A stretch of DNA of 64,000 nucleotides from positions 1 through 64,000 of the forward strand of contig CAADUO010000043.1 in the NCBI GenBank assembly GCA_900752215.1, given 5' to 3'. Origin of the DNA: an uncultured Collinsella sp. GTDB taxonomy: Bacteria; Actinomycetota; Coriobacteriia; Coriobacteriales; Coriobacteriaceae. The notes under the pieces are model-generated. The model was given only the letters and a program-made list of their open reading frames with translations, was not told the origin of the DNA and did no database searches. This document shows positions 1 to 8,327 of this stretch, piece after piece. The translations under genes were made by a program, and so were the position numbers. Every line of letters begins with the position of its first letter. Position 1 is the stretch's first letter.

Positions 1-114
1 CCCCGGATGCGCTTGAAGTCCGTGCTCCGGCCTCCGCTCGCTGCAACGTAGTCGGAATAATAGGAATCCCCGTTTTTCATTCCTGCAATCCCACGACACA
101 AGACATGTTAAGCC

Positions 115-171
115 GTTAGCAAAACTTGCAAAAGTTAGCAAAACTTGCAAAAACTAGCAAAACCTGCAAAG
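115..171. repeat. Three tandem 19-bp repeats upstream of the ATPase remnant
   Basis: Two identical copies of GTTAGCAAAACTTGCAAAA (115-133 and 134-152) are followed by a third, diverged copy (153-171). The array ends a few bases before the ATG at 180. Direct repeats abutting a start codon suggest an operator, possibly for the product of the adjacent gene, which ends in a winged-helix-like region. The repeats are seen directly; the operator role is inferred. Confidence 0.75.
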
Positions 172-179
172 GGGCCACC

Positions 180-648
180 ATGGATCGCAGCAAATGTCTC
201 CCGCCATGCCAGGCATGCTCGAAGATATTATCGAGCGAACCAAAGAAGCGGCAGATAGCTACCTTTCACAGTCTCACGCGCGCATGAACGGCGTTCAAAT
301 TAGTCCAGTGGGCATCGATTGGACATATGTTCAAGAAGCCCAGGGCAACTGGCGCACGTGCATGAATGGCATCTTCAGGCAACTCGAGAAGCATGGCATC
401 GGGCTTCTCTCGAAACGACCTATCGGGAGCTTTCCGATAAAGATATTGAGTCTTTGCTCGCGATGCTGTCCGATTCTGGCCCCAGCAGAGTCTCGGAGAT
501 AGCCAAACGCATGGGCGTCGCCAGCAACTACGCAAGCCAATACAAACGCCGCCTCCTGGAGGACGGCGTCATCGGAGAGCGCGGGCGTGGTCTCGTTGGC
601 TTTGACATCCCCGCGTTCAGGGAATTCTTAAACGAGAAGGCGTTTTAG
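180..648 (+). pseudogene. Decayed ATPase-like gene, only the C-terminal winged-helix region preserved
   Basis: The last 70 or so codons (about 430-648) read as a helical DNA-binding-like tail (LSDKDIESLL...SRVSEIAKRMGVASNYASQY). This resembles the C-terminal winged helix of a group of bacterial AAA/archaeal-type ATPases. Upstream of about 400 the plausible reading continues in another frame (194-420), so a frameshift is present. No Walker A or B motif is left, which means most of the ATPase core is deleted. ATG 180 follows GGGG and is the likely original start. I recognise the family only by its tail, so the assignment is tentative. Confidence 0.45.
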
Positions 649-680
649 CACACCGGAATTGTCCGCGGGAGCATCGTTGC

Positions 681-741
681 ATGGCAATCAGCATTCCTCC
701 TGGTAAGGGCAGCAAGCATTTCCGCTAGTGCTGATTGCCAT
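681..741. repeat. Inverted repeat with perfect 13-bp arms
   Basis: ATGGCAATCAGCA at 681-693 is the exact reverse complement of 729-741, with a 35-nt loop. It lies between the ATPase remnant and the end of the FMN reductase gene. There is no T-run, so it is not a classic terminator. Confidence 0.6.
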
Positions 742-756
742 GTGCTCCTCTTGCCC

Positions 757-1287
757 TTAGGCGAGCTTGCGGGCGAGCTCTCGCACCTCTTCCAACTTGA
801 GCGACGATGCCATGCTGTCGCGCTCGGTCATGCCGCTAATGGTGACAATGCCCTGGTCCTCCCACTTGCAGTACGCGCAGGTTGACTTGTACATAGCGAT
901 CGCCGCATCATAGACGCCCCCGCTGTGGCTATCGAGCAAAAGGGCCGTCTTGGTGAACGGGAAGCCCGTGGCACCGAAGGCGTACAGGCGGTCGATGGCG
1001 GCTTTCTCCTGCGCAGTAATATCAAACCAGTAGATAGGCGAAGCGAAGACAACCATATCGGCGTCTTTCAGCGACTCGATCACGTTGGCCATGTCGTCCT
1101 TCTGCACGCAAGTGCCCTCGTGGGCGAAGCAATACTGACACCCCAGGCAACCAGCGATTTTCTTGCTGGCAACGCGGACGACCTCGACCGTATTGCCGCC
1201 CTCACGCGCGGTCTCGGCAAACGCCTCGACCATGGTGTCGGTATTGGCGCCCTTACGCGGGCTACCGCTCAATACAACGATATGCAT
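757..1287 (-). CDS. NADPH-dependent FMN reductase / iron-sulfur flavoprotein-like oxidoreductase
   Basis: The 176-aa product has a flavodoxin-like fold. It starts MHIVVLSGSPRKGANTD, the phosphate-binding GSPRKGxNT loop of NADPH-dependent FMN reductases, and has the second FMN contact ASPIYWFDITAQ. Cysteines at GCLGCQYCF resemble the CxxCxxC of iron-sulfur flavoproteins, though the full four-cysteine cluster set is not evident. It is cytoplasmic with no signal peptide. The start has AAGGGAG just upstream. A hairpin at 1305-1324 (ATGCCGC/GCGGCAT) lies in its leader. It lies downstream of the hydrolase and cupin genes on the same strand and may share their MerR-controlled transcript. The electron acceptor cannot be told from sequence. 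Confidence 0.85.
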   Translation of the reverse strand: MHIVVLSGSPRKGANTDTMVEAFAETAREGGNTVEVVRVASKKIAGCLGCQYCFAHEGTCVQKDDMANVIESLKDADMVVFASPIYWFDITAQEKAAIDRLYAFGATGFPFTKTALLLDSHSGGVYDAAIAMYKSTCAYCKWEDQGIVTISGMTERDSMASSLKLEEVRELARKLA

Positions 1288-1435
1288 AAGAATCTCCCTT
1301 CTTCATGCCGCAGGCGCGCGGCATTTTTTTTTGTTTTAACCAAAACGTATGGGGTTATTCAATCGCCTCGTTTCAGCTACCCCCACTCATTAGAAGAATC
1401 GTTGCTGGAGACTTGGCATTGAATCAAGGCACGCC

Positions 1436-2407
1436 TTATTTCAGATATTCCTCAAAGAATGCCTTCAGCTTTCCAAACGGAATGATGTCCATCTGATCGT
1501 AAAGGTCGGTATGGCTGGCGCCGGGGATAATGAGCAATTCCTTGTTGTCCCCAGTCAGCTTTCCGTACGCGGTTTCGCTGAAATAGCGGGAGTGCGCCTT
1601 CTCGCCGTGCACCAGCAGCACGGCGGAGCGAATCTCGCCGGCGTACTGCAGAATCGGCATATTCATAAACGACAGCGAGGACGTCACATTCCAGCCACCG
1701 TTGGAGTTCAGGCTGCGGGGATGGTAGCCTCGCGGAGTTTTGTAGTAGGCGTAATAGTCCGCTAAAAACTGCGGCGCATCCTCCGGTAGCGGATCGACCA
1801 CGCCGCCCGCCAGCGCATAGCTGCCGTTTTTATAGTCCTCGGTGCGCTGCGCATTCAGCGCTTTCCGCTTTTCAAAGCGCGCCTGCTCGGAATCCTCGGC
1901 GTCAAAATAGCCGTTTGCGGTCACGCGGGTCATATCGTACATGGTCATAGCCGCGGTAGCTTTGATACGGGTGTCGATAGCCGCCGCATTGACCGCCATG
2001 CCGCCCCAACCGCAGATACCGATGATGCCGATACGCTCCGGGTCAACGCTTTCCTGCACAGAGAGGAAATCCACCGCTGCGCAGAAGTCCTCGGTGTTGA
2101 TGTCCGGCGATGCTACATAGCGGGGCGTGCCGCCGCTCTCGCCGGTATAGGACGGGTCAAAGGCAATCGCGAAAAAGCCCAGCTCCGCCATCTTCTGCGC
2201 GTACAGACCGGAAGACTGCTCCTTCACAGCGCCAAACGGGCCACTGACGGCGATGGCGGGCAGCTTGCCTTCCGCGTTCTTAGGCACGTATACGTCAGCC
2301 GCCAGCGTGATGCCATATCGGTTCTGGAAGGTCGCCTTGCTGTGCTCAACCTTGTCGCTTTTGGGGAACACCTTGTCCCATTCCTGCGTCAGATTCAACT
2401 GTTCCAT
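1436..2407 (-). CDS. Alpha/beta hydrolase (YcjY/dienelactone-hydrolase-like) with atypical nucleophile elbow
   Basis: The 323-aa protein has an alpha/beta hydrolase layout: a substrate-facing N-terminal strand set, the oxyanion region AVSGPFGAVKEQSSG, a nucleophile-elbow segment IGIIGICGWGGMAV, and a late GASHTDLYD histidine. In the usual elbow the central residue after CG is Ser; here the position reads Trp (CGWGG), with a Cys two residues earlier. It may therefore use Cys, or be catalytically altered. It starts 2 nt after the cupin gene stop, with AAGGAAG upstream, so the two are an operon. The substrate is unknown. Fold assignment is secure, activity is not. Confidence 0.8.
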   Translation of the reverse strand: MEQLNLTQEWDKVFPKSDKVEHSKATFQNRYGITLAADVYVPKNAEGKLPAIAVSGPFGAVKEQSSGLYAQKMAELGFFAIAFDPSYTGESGGTPRYVASPDINTEDFCAAVDFLSVQESVDPERIGIIGICGWGGMAVNAAAIDTRIKATAAMTMYDMTRVTANGYFDAEDSEQARFEKRKALNAQRTEDYKNGSYALAGGVVDPLPEDAPQFLADYYAYYKTPRGYHPRSLNSNGGWNVTSSLSFMNMPILQYAGEIRSAVLLVHGEKAHSRYFSETAYGKLTGDNKELLIIPGASHTDLYDQMDIIPFGKLKAFFEEYLK

Positions 2408-2409
2408 GC

Positions 2410-3174
2410 CTAAGCTTCCTTGTCAGTCGCTCTAGGGTATTGCTCGTCGTCCACGGGCTCCAACCACTCGTTGGAGGTCTCCTCGCCCGGAACCTCTACC
2501 GCGAGATGGGAGAACCAGCTGTCGGGCGCCGCACCGTGCCAGTGCTTTACGCCCGCGGGAATATTTACTACATCGCCAGGGCACAGCTCTTGTGCCGGTT
2601 TGCCCCATTCCTGGTAAAACCCTCGACCAGCCACGCAGACGAGAATCTGTCCGCCACCGCTTTTGGCGTGATGGACGTGCCAGTTGTTGCGGCAGCCGGG
2701 CTCGAACGTCACGTTGTAGACGCCGACCTGCTCTGTGGAAAGGGGCGCGAGGTAGCTTTGTCCGATAAAGTACTTCGCAAATGCGTCGTTGGGGGCACCG
2801 ATGGGAAAGGCCATCTCGTTTTGATGCTCAGCTCTTGCATCAGCGGCATCGTCATCTGCCCAGACCTCCTTCGCCATGCGAAAGGCCGCCCACGCCTTGG
2901 GCCAGCCCGCGTAAAACGCCGCGTGCGTAAGGATTTCCGCTATCTCCGTCCTGGTCACTCCATTGTTCTTTGCGGACATCAGATGATATTGGAACGAAGA
3001 GTCCGTCAGTCCCTGCGCCATCAGGGCCACCACCGTCACCACGCTGCGGTCTCGAAGGGAAAGCCCGTCTTCTCGGCTCCACACCTCGCCGAACAGCACA
3101 TCGTCATTGAGCTGTGCGAATTTGGGGGCAAAATCCCCCAGGGCATCTCTGCCCGCCGTCTGCTTAATCGTCAT
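2410..3174 (-). CDS. Carboxymuconolactone decarboxylase-like domain fused to a cupin
   Basis: The 254-aa protein joins two domains. Residues about 10-100 are a carboxymuconolactone-decarboxylase-like helical domain (RDRSVVTVVALMAQG...LTHAAFYAGWPKAWAA), without the CxxC of AhpD-type members. Residues about 120-245 are a cupin with HVHH and a later KHWHG metal-ligand motif. The start at 3174 is chosen over the upstream one because AGGAGGAATCGAAC precedes it. It is the first gene of the minus-strand operon behind a MerR-type promoter. Such CMD-cupin proteins often accompany hydrolases and flavin reductases in electrophile or quinone stress loci; the actual reaction is not known. Confidence 0.85.
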   Translation of the reverse strand: MTIKQTAGRDALGDFAPKFAQLNDDVLFGEVWSREDGLSLRDRSVVTVVALMAQGLTDSSFQYHLMSAKNNGVTRTEIAEILTHAAFYAGWPKAWAAFRMAKEVWADDDAADARAEHQNEMAFPIGAPNDAFAKYFIGQSYLAPLSTEQVGVYNVTFEPGCRNNWHVHHAKSGGGQILVCVAGRGFYQEWGKPAQELCPGDVVNIPAGVKHWHGAAPDSWFSHLAVEVPGEETSNEWLEPVDDEQYPRATDKEA

Positions 3175-3387
3175 GTTCGATTCCTCCTGTCGATGGTTTT
3201 GAGTGCAAAACTGCTTCCGTCCAGCTAAGCCGCGCCTAGACTCCTGTGCCCATTCGTCGCGCCTGCTCAAGAGCGGGATGCCCGCCGATTTCGCCCACGC
3301 CGTTCAAGCCGCCGGCGAATGCCGTTCCGGCAAGCGTGCGCCTTTGGCGAAAATCCCTTGCGCTCCCGATTTGTATTGACGAAAATA

Positions 3388-3418
3388 AAGGTAATACCTA
3401 AACCTAACTTTAGGTCAA
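3388..3418 (-). promoter_or_regulatory. MerR-type promoter/operator for the cupin-hydrolase operon
   Basis: On the minus strand TTGACC (3413-3418) and TACCTT (3388-3393) are separated by 19 bp, the long spacer typical of MerR-activated promoters. The spacer region contains the dyad ACCTAAA (3396-3402) and TTTAGGT (3409-3415), perfect 7-bp arms. It lies between the divergent cupin gene and the merR gene. The motifs are seen; binding by the neighbouring regulator is inferred. Confidence 0.65.
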
Positions 3419-3449
3419 GGAGTTAATTCGAGATTTGTCCGGAGGGACC

Positions 3450-3890
3450 ATGTACACAATCGGACAGGTGGCGGAGATGTTCGGTCTGCCCGTTTCCACG
3501 CTGCGTTATTACGATAAGCAGGGATTGTTCCCGGGGCTGGAGCGGACGTCCGGCATTCGCCGATTCGGCGATACGGAACTCGAGGCGCTTCGGGTCATCG
3601 AATGCTTAAAGAAGGCTGGAATGGAAATCAAGGACATCCGGCTGTTCATGGAATGGTGTGCGGAGGGCCCATCGACATATCCCAAGCGCAAGGCCATGTT
3701 CGAGGAGCGAAAAGCCCACATGGAGTCGGAGATCGCGAAGATGAACCGCGCGCTGGACATGTTGAAGTTCAAATGCTGGTACTACGAGCAGGCGATTCAG
3801 GATGGCAACGAGGATAGAGTGAAGGCGCTGATCCCCGACGATTTGCCGGAAGAGATCAAAGATACCTACAATAACGCCCACGCTCAATAA
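3450..3890 (+). CDS. MerR-family transcriptional regulator
   Basis: The 146-aa product opens with the MerR helix-turn-helix (MYTIGQVAEMFGLPVSTLRYYDKQGLFP) followed by the wing (RRFGDTELEALRVIECLKKAGMEIKDIRLF). A long dimerisation helix follows (about residues 80-118), then a short tail with one Cys (FKCWYY). No large effector domain is present, so it belongs with the small sensors such as the AdhR/NmlR type. The start at 3450 is preferred because GGAGGGACC lies just before it; an upstream TTG start is less likely. It is divergent from the cupin-hydrolase operon and sits beside its 19-bp-spaced promoter, so local control is expected. Confidence 0.9.
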   Translation: MYTIGQVAEMFGLPVSTLRYYDKQGLFPGLERTSGIRRFGDTELEALRVIECLKKAGMEIKDIRLFMEWCAEGPSTYPKRKAMFEERKAHMESEIAKMNRALDMLKFKCWYYEQAIQDGNEDRVKALIPDDLPEEIKDTYNNAHAQ

Positions 3891-3950
3891 TGCCGCCCGA
3901 TGCTCAAGGGGCTTTGGCAAGGGGCTCTTTCCGAGCAGAACGAAAAAGAA

Positions 3951-3984
3951 AGCCTCCGAACCAGAGGGTCCGGAGGCTGTTTTT
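3951..3984 (+). terminator. Rho-independent terminator after the merR gene, possibly bidirectional
   Basis: AGCCTCCG (3951-3958) pairs with CGGAGGCT (3971-3978) and is followed by a T-run at 3980-3984. The A-rich stretch before it gives Ts on the minus strand, so it may also end the LysR gene. Confidence 0.8.
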
Positions 3985-4026
3985 CCCGTTATTCCCATAG
4001 GCATAAGCGCATCTGTTCGCGATTGC

Positions 4027-4926
4027 CTATCGATGCTTTGCCTCGAGCACGGCAGACACCGCATCGAGGAACTCCCGCACATGGTCTGCGGGGTGCGGCG
4101 AATGAAGCAGCCCGTAAGACACGAGACAGTCCCAATCGGTAGGGACGGTTTTGAGCATGGGGTGGACGTTGGCCCACAACGGCAGCGTCGCAAGCGCGAG
4201 GTCCTCGTTCGCGCCGCGATTGAACACCTCCACCCGATATTGCGGGAAGTCTACGAGCGCGATTTGAGGATGATGCAAGAGTATCTCGTCGCGTACGCGG
4301 TCGATTTCGGTGTTCCAGCCCCGGCGTATAAGCATAAGACTGTGATTGTGGAGGTCGTCGAATGTGACGATGTCGCGTTTGGCGAGCTCGCTGTCGACGG
4401 GAACGGCGCACCAGAGCGGCTCGCGCGAAAGCTCGAGGCCCAGGCACCCGCGCTCTTTAAGAAAGGCATCGTCGAAAATCCCCACCACGATATCCATGTC
4501 TTGCCCGAGGTTCGCCAAACCGCGCGCCGCCGAGGGTGTGTTTTCAAACGTGACCACCTGAAGGCTCATGCCAGGGCAACGTTCCTTCACCTTCGGCCAT
4601 AGCTTCGTGAGCGGCGTGCTGGGCGTCATGAGCGACACTCCCACGCGGATGATGCGCTTCTCTCCGCGCTCGGCGACGCGGGCGCGTGCGATTGATTCTT
4701 GAGAGTACTGCACGATATGGCGGGCGTCGGCGAGCAGCGACCTGCCTGCTCGCGTAAGCGAAAGCCCCTGATGCGATCGGTGGAACAGCGTAAGGCCTAG
4801 CCGCGACTCCAGCAGGTTCATCTGCTTGATGACGGCCGTGGGCGTGATGAAGGACTCTTGTGCCGCCTTGGAGAAGCTGCCCGCCTCCGCCACGCGGATG
4901 AAAGTGTCAAGCTGTGGGTTGTACAT
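4027..4926 (-). CDS. LysR-family transcriptional regulator
   Basis: The 299-aa protein has the LysR winged helix at the N terminus (MYNPQLDTFIRVAEAGSFSK, then AAQESFITPTAVIKQMNLLE) and a periplasmic-binding-protein-like effector domain (about residues 90-290). The start at 4926 has AGGAGGATCG directly upstream, better than the longer ORF start. It is divergent from the aldo/keto reductase at 5056, with a dyad-containing site between them, so it most likely controls that gene and the following flavodoxin genes. A similar site occurs before two other redox genes in this island. The effector is unknown. Confidence 0.9.
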   Translation of the reverse strand: MYNPQLDTFIRVAEAGSFSKAAQESFITPTAVIKQMNLLESRLGLTLFHRSHQGLSLTRAGRSLLADARHIVQYSQESIARARVAERGEKRIIRVGVSLMTPSTPLTKLWPKVKERCPGMSLQVVTFENTPSAARGLANLGQDMDIVVGIFDDAFLKERGCLGLELSREPLWCAVPVDSELAKRDIVTFDDLHNHSLMLIRRGWNTEIDRVRDEILLHHPQIALVDFPQYRVEVFNRGANEDLALATLPLWANVHPMLKTVPTDWDCLVSYGLLHSPHPADHVREFLDAVSAVLEAKHR

Positions 4927-4952
4927 CGATCCTCCTGTCACGCATTATGTGC

Positions 4953-4974
4953 CGTATATACCCCATGGTTATAT
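4953..4974. promoter_or_regulatory. Candidate LysR operator in the lysR/aldo-keto reductase intergenic region
   Basis: The 22-bp site contains TATACCCCATGGTTATA, an imperfect dyad with a T-N11-A-like spacing. Related sequences appear at 9087-9108 and 12006-12027. The resemblance is seen; regulator binding is inferred. Confidence 0.5.
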
Positions 4975-5055
4975 CCATCATTCCAACGTGAACTTCTCGC
5001 GCGTCAGTAAACGCCGTAGCCTTGTATTCGAAAAGTCACCATTAAGGAGGAGACC

Positions 5056-5904
5056 ATGGAGTATCTGAAGCTCAACAACGACGTAGAGATGCCCATCGAG
5101 GGTTTGGGCACCTTCCTCATGACCCCGGCCGAGGCCGAGGCGGCCGCAACCGCCGCGCTCACGGCTGGCTACGAGCACATCGACACCGCCAACGCCTACA
5201 TGAACGAGCGCGCCGTGGGCCGTGCCATCGCCAAGAGCGGCATCGCACGCGACAAGATCTTCGTCTCCACCAAGCTCTGGCCGAGTGTCTACGACGCGGG
5301 CATGCCGGCGGTGGACGCCACGCTCCAGCGCCTAGGGCTCGACTACGTCGACATGCTCATCCTGCACCAGCCGGTAGGCGACTACCTGGCCGCGTGGCGC
5401 ACGATGGAGGAGGCCTACCGCGCGGGCAAGGTGCGCGCCCTCGGCCTCTCCAACTTCCCGCAAGACAAGATTGCCGAGGTCATCGAGGTCGCCGACATCA
5501 AGCCGCAGCTCGTGACCGTTGAGTGCCACCCCTACCACGCCCAGCGCGACCTGCGCGCCTACCTCGCGCCGTACGGCACGGTGATCGAGGCGTGGTACCC
5601 GCTCGGCCACGGCGACAAAGGTCTTCTGGAGGAGCCCGTCTTCGTCGCTCTCGCCGAGAAGTACGGCAAGACCCCGGCCCAGGTGATCCTGCGCTGGCAC
5701 GTGCAGATGGGAACCTCCATCATCCCCGGCTCCAAGAATCCCGCCCACATCGCCGACAACGCGAACATCTTCGACTTCTCCCTCACCGAAGACGAGATGG
5801 CCGAGATTGCCAAGCTCGACGGGACCATGACCTACTACACCGCCACTGAGGAAGCACTCGCGGGCTACCTGGCCATACGCCCCGATTTCGACGCGCAGGA
5901 GTAG
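5056..5904 (+). CDS. Aldo/keto reductase (2,5-diketo-D-gluconate reductase type)
   Basis: The 282-aa enzyme is a TIM-barrel NADPH-dependent oxidoreductase. The catalytic tetrad is visible: Asp43 and Tyr48 in HIDTANAYMNE, Lys73 in STKLW, and His104 in LILHQPVGDY. The cofactor loop near the C terminus (IIPGSKNPAHIADNANIFDF) is also present. AAGGAGGAGACC precedes the start. It is the first gene of a plus-strand run (aldo/keto reductase, flavodoxin lipoprotein, EFR1 ferredoxin, hydrolase), divergent from the LysR gene. It likely reduces small carbonyl compounds; the physiological substrate cannot be inferred. Confidence 0.92.
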   Translation: MEYLKLNNDVEMPIEGLGTFLMTPAEAEAAATAALTAGYEHIDTANAYMNERAVGRAIAKSGIARDKIFVSTKLWPSVYDAGMPAVDATLQRLGLDYVDMLILHQPVGDYLAAWRTMEEAYRAGKVRALGLSNFPQDKIAEVIEVADIKPQLVTVECHPYHAQRDLRAYLAPYGTVIEAWYPLGHGDKGLLEEPVFVALAEKYGKTPAQVILRWHVQMGTSIIPGSKNPAHIADNANIFDFSLTEDEMAEIAKLDGTMTYYTATEEALAGYLAIRPDFDAQE

Positions 5905-5950
5905 CGCTCAGACGATAACGGACCAACCAAGCCAACGGAGGAGATGCCCC

Positions 5951-6577
5951 ATGACCGCAAACCCGACCGTGACCAGAAGAAACTTCCTACTCGGAGCCGC
6001 GCTGTGCGCAACGATGCTCTCCGGTTGCAACCAGGGTGACGGCGGCCAAGCCGCCGCCGAGGACCAGCCCGCCGCCGCGCCCGCTGCAGGCGGCAACGTC
6101 CTCGTGGCCTACTACTCGGCACAGGGCCACACCGCTGCCGTAGCTCAGACCATCGCCGACGAGCTCGGCGCCGATCTCTTTAAGGTGACGCCTACGGAGC
6201 CCTACTCCGACGATGACCTCGACTGGACCGACGACAGTAGCCGCGTGACCCGCGAGCACGAGGACGAGAGCCTGCGCGACGTCGAGCTTACGCAGGTCAC
6301 GCCGGACGGCTGGGAGAACTACGACACCGTGCTCGTGGGGTATCCCATCTGGTGGGGCATCGCGGCCTGGCCCATCGACAACTTCATCTCAGGCAACGAC
6401 TGGGACGGCAAGACGGTGCTCCCGTTCTGCACCTCTTCCTCCTCGAGTCTTGGCCGGAGCGGCGAGCTACTCGCCGAGGCCGCGGGCAGCGGGGAGTGGC
6501 AGGAGGGCCAGCGCTTCTCGTCCAGTGTGGACGAGTCCGGGGTTCGTGATTGGGTCGCCGGTCTCGGCCTGGCATAA
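5951..6577 (+). CDS. Exported flavodoxin-like protein (Tat-type lipoprotein signal)
   Basis: The 208-aa protein starts with a twin-arginine motif (TRRNFLLG) and a lipobox (LSGC, Cys about residue 25), so export and lipid anchoring are likely. After an Ala/Pro-rich linker comes a flavodoxin domain: VLVAYYSAQGHTAAVAQ forms the FMN phosphate loop, VGYPIWWGIAAWP the second FMN loop, and FCTSSSSSLG a third contact. It is about the usual size for Flavodoxin_4 family members plus the signal. It sits 46 nt after the aldo/keto reductase and before a ferredoxin-flavodoxin gene, consistent with electron transfer at the cell surface. Partner proteins are not known. Confidence 0.88.
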   Translation: MTANPTVTRRNFLLGAALCATMLSGCNQGDGGQAAAEDQPAAAPAAGGNVLVAYYSAQGHTAAVAQTIADELGADLFKVTPTEPYSDDDLDWTDDSSRVTREHEDESLRDVELTQVTPDGWENYDTVLVGYPIWWGIAAWPIDNFISGNDWDGKTVLPFCTSSSSSLGRSGELLAEAAGSGEWQEGQRFSSSVDESGVRDWVAGLGLA

Positions 6578-6619
6578 GCAATTAGAGATGGCAGACCGCT
6601 GACAATCTGGGAGTTTCGA

Positions 6620-7414
6620 ATGATCCTATACTTCACCGGGACGGGCAACTGCCTCTACGTGGCGCGCGAGCTGGCCGCGGAGGGCGAGAGGGTCCTGAGC
6701 ATCCCGCAGGAGCTGCGCCGCGAGGGCGAGCTCGCCTACGCGGACGATACGGTTGGCATCGTGTACCCCATCTACGGGCACATGATGCCCGACATGGTGA
6801 AGACGTTCCTCGAGCGCGCGACGCTCGACACGCCCTACCTCTACTTCGTTTGCACCTACGGCAACCGGCACGCCAATGCCGTCGAGCTGTGCCTGGAGGA
6901 CGCGCGGGCGGCGGGGCTCAACCCTGCCTACGCAACCACACTCCTCATGGTGGACAACTGGCTGCCCAACTTCGACATGGACGAGCAGCGCGCCCGCATT
7001 CCCGAGAAGAAGATCGGCGAGAACCTTGCGCGCATCCGCGCGGACGTCGCGGCGCGCCGCCAGTGGCTCGAGCCGGTGACCGACGAGGATCGCGCTGCCC
7101 ACGAGCAGTTCATGAGCCGGGGCTTGCGCTTCGAGCCGGCGATGCTGGGCGGATTCCTGACCGTTGATTCCGAGAAGTGCGTGGGATGTGGGGCGTGCGC
7201 AAAGGTGTGCCCGACTGGTTGCATCGCACTCGAGGGCGGCAAGGCTGTCCGTAACGCGCAGGCGGGCTTTGGCTGCAACGCCTGCCTCGCCTGCATGCAC
7301 GCCTGTCCCGCGCACGCCATCACCTGCGCGGCGGGCGACAAGAATCCCGCGGCACGCTTCCGCAACGAGCACGTGACCCTTGCCGAGCTGCAAGAGGCCA
7401 ACAGCGGCCGCTGA
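6620..7414 (+). CDS. EFR1-family flavodoxin-ferredoxin protein
   Basis: The 264-aa protein has an N-terminal flavodoxin domain (MILYFTGTGNCLYVARELA, then IVYPIYGHMMPDMVKTFLE) and a C-terminal pair of [4Fe-4S] motifs (CVGCGACAKVCPTGC and CNACLACMHACPAHA). This order is that of EFR1-type proteins, cytoplasmic electron carriers of anaerobes that combine FMN and two clusters in one chain. It has no signal peptide. It lies 42 nt after the exported flavodoxin in the same presumed operon. An imperfect, moderately strong hairpin follows at 7426-7455. The electron donor and acceptor are unknown. Confidence 0.92.
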   Translation: MILYFTGTGNCLYVARELAAEGERVLSIPQELRREGELAYADDTVGIVYPIYGHMMPDMVKTFLERATLDTPYLYFVCTYGNRHANAVELCLEDARAAGLNPAYATTLLMVDNWLPNFDMDEQRARIPEKKIGENLARIRADVAARRQWLEPVTDEDRAAHEQFMSRGLRFEPAMLGGFLTVDSEKCVGCGACAKVCPTGCIALEGGKAVRNAQAGFGCNACLACMHACPAHAITCAAGDKNPAARFRNEHVTLAELQEANSGR

Positions 7415-7425
7415 TGCGCTTCTCG

Positions 7426-7455
7426 CCAAGCCGAAAGCCTGCGGCTTCGGCTTGG
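7426..7455 (+). other. Intra-operon hairpin
   Basis: CCAAGCCGAA (7426-7435) pairs with TTCGGCTTGG (7446-7455), and GCC/GGC extend the stem. There is no T-run, so it may act as an attenuator or mRNA-stability element between the EFR1 and hydrolase genes. Confidence 0.6.
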
Positions 7456-7475
7456 TTCATTCAGAAAGAGGAACT

Positions 7476-8327
7476 ATGCACGTGAGCCATCTTTCACGCA
7501 GGTCCTTTATCGAGGCTGCCGCGCTCGCTGCGGGCGGGCTGGTACTCGGGGAAGGCCTGGTCGGCTGCGCGGATGTCCGTGAGCTTGGCGGCTACGTCCT
7601 CACGGAGGGGTCGCAGACAGACCGCGGCTTCGTCGTTGACGACGCCCTGCAGACGCCATCGGGCAGGCCGCTGCACTTCTCGCTCCATGTGCCGGACTCC
7701 TATGACGGGCCCGCGCCCTATGCGCTCTACGTGGCCTGCCCCGGCTGGGAGGGGCTCTACTTCCAGGGCGTGGGGGCGAATCTTCAGGAGGACTACCCCT
7801 TCGTGGCGAACGACTACATCGCCGACATGATCGTGGCCTCGCCCCAGCTCGACGCCTGGGACGAGCAATCGGCGTCAGACGTGGTGGGGCTCACCGAATG
7901 GCTGCTCGGCGCCTACAGCATCGATGCGGACCACGTGTACCTGAGCGGATGCTCGGGCGGCGGCGAGACCATCTCCATCGTCTTGGGAACGCGCCCCGAG
8001 CTCTACCGCCGTGCGCTTCACACCATCTCGCGCTGGGACGGCGACATCGAGACGCTCACCACAGCCGAGGTTCCCGTGTATATGGCTATCGGCGAGAACG
8101 ACGACTATTACGGCTCCGGACCCGCGCGCGAGGCGTACGAGGAGATTCGCGCCGCCTATCGAGCTCGCAGGCTTTCCGAGGAGCGCATCAGCGAGCTGGT
8201 CATGCTCGATGTCAAGCCCACGAGCTACTTCACCGAGCGGGGCTTTGCTGCGGACGCGGGCCAGCACGGAGCGGGCGGCTACCTCTTTGCCCGTGACGAG
8301 GACATCATGGGATGGCTGTTCTCATGA
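7476..8327 (+). CDS. Secreted alpha/beta hydrolase (esterase-like lipoprotein, Tat signal)
   Basis: The 283-aa product begins with a twin-arginine signal (LSRRSFIEAAAL) and a lipobox-like LVGC. The hydrolase core follows: HFSLHVPDSYDGPAPYALYV before the oxyanion region, then nucleophile elbow LSGCSGGGET with Ser, an aspartate in GENDDYYG, and a His in AGQHGAGGY. This matches poly(3-hydroxybutyrate)-depolymerase or feruloyl-esterase-like enzymes. The start at 7476 has AGAGGAACT upstream and gives the signal peptide at the true N terminus. Its stop overlaps the start of a truncated downstream gene (ATGA). Substrate unknown. Confidence 0.85.
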   Translation: MHVSHLSRRSFIEAAALAAGGLVLGEGLVGCADVRELGGYVLTEGSQTDRGFVVDDALQTPSGRPLHFSLHVPDSYDGPAPYALYVACPGWEGLYFQGVGANLQEDYPFVANDYIADMIVASPQLDAWDEQSASDVVGLTEWLLGAYSIDADHVYLSGCSGGGETISIVLGTRPELYRRALHTISRWDGDIETLTTAEVPVYMAIGENDDYYGSGPAREAYEEIRAAYRARRLSEERISELVMLDVKPTSYFTERGFAADAGQHGAGGYLFARDEDIMGWLFS

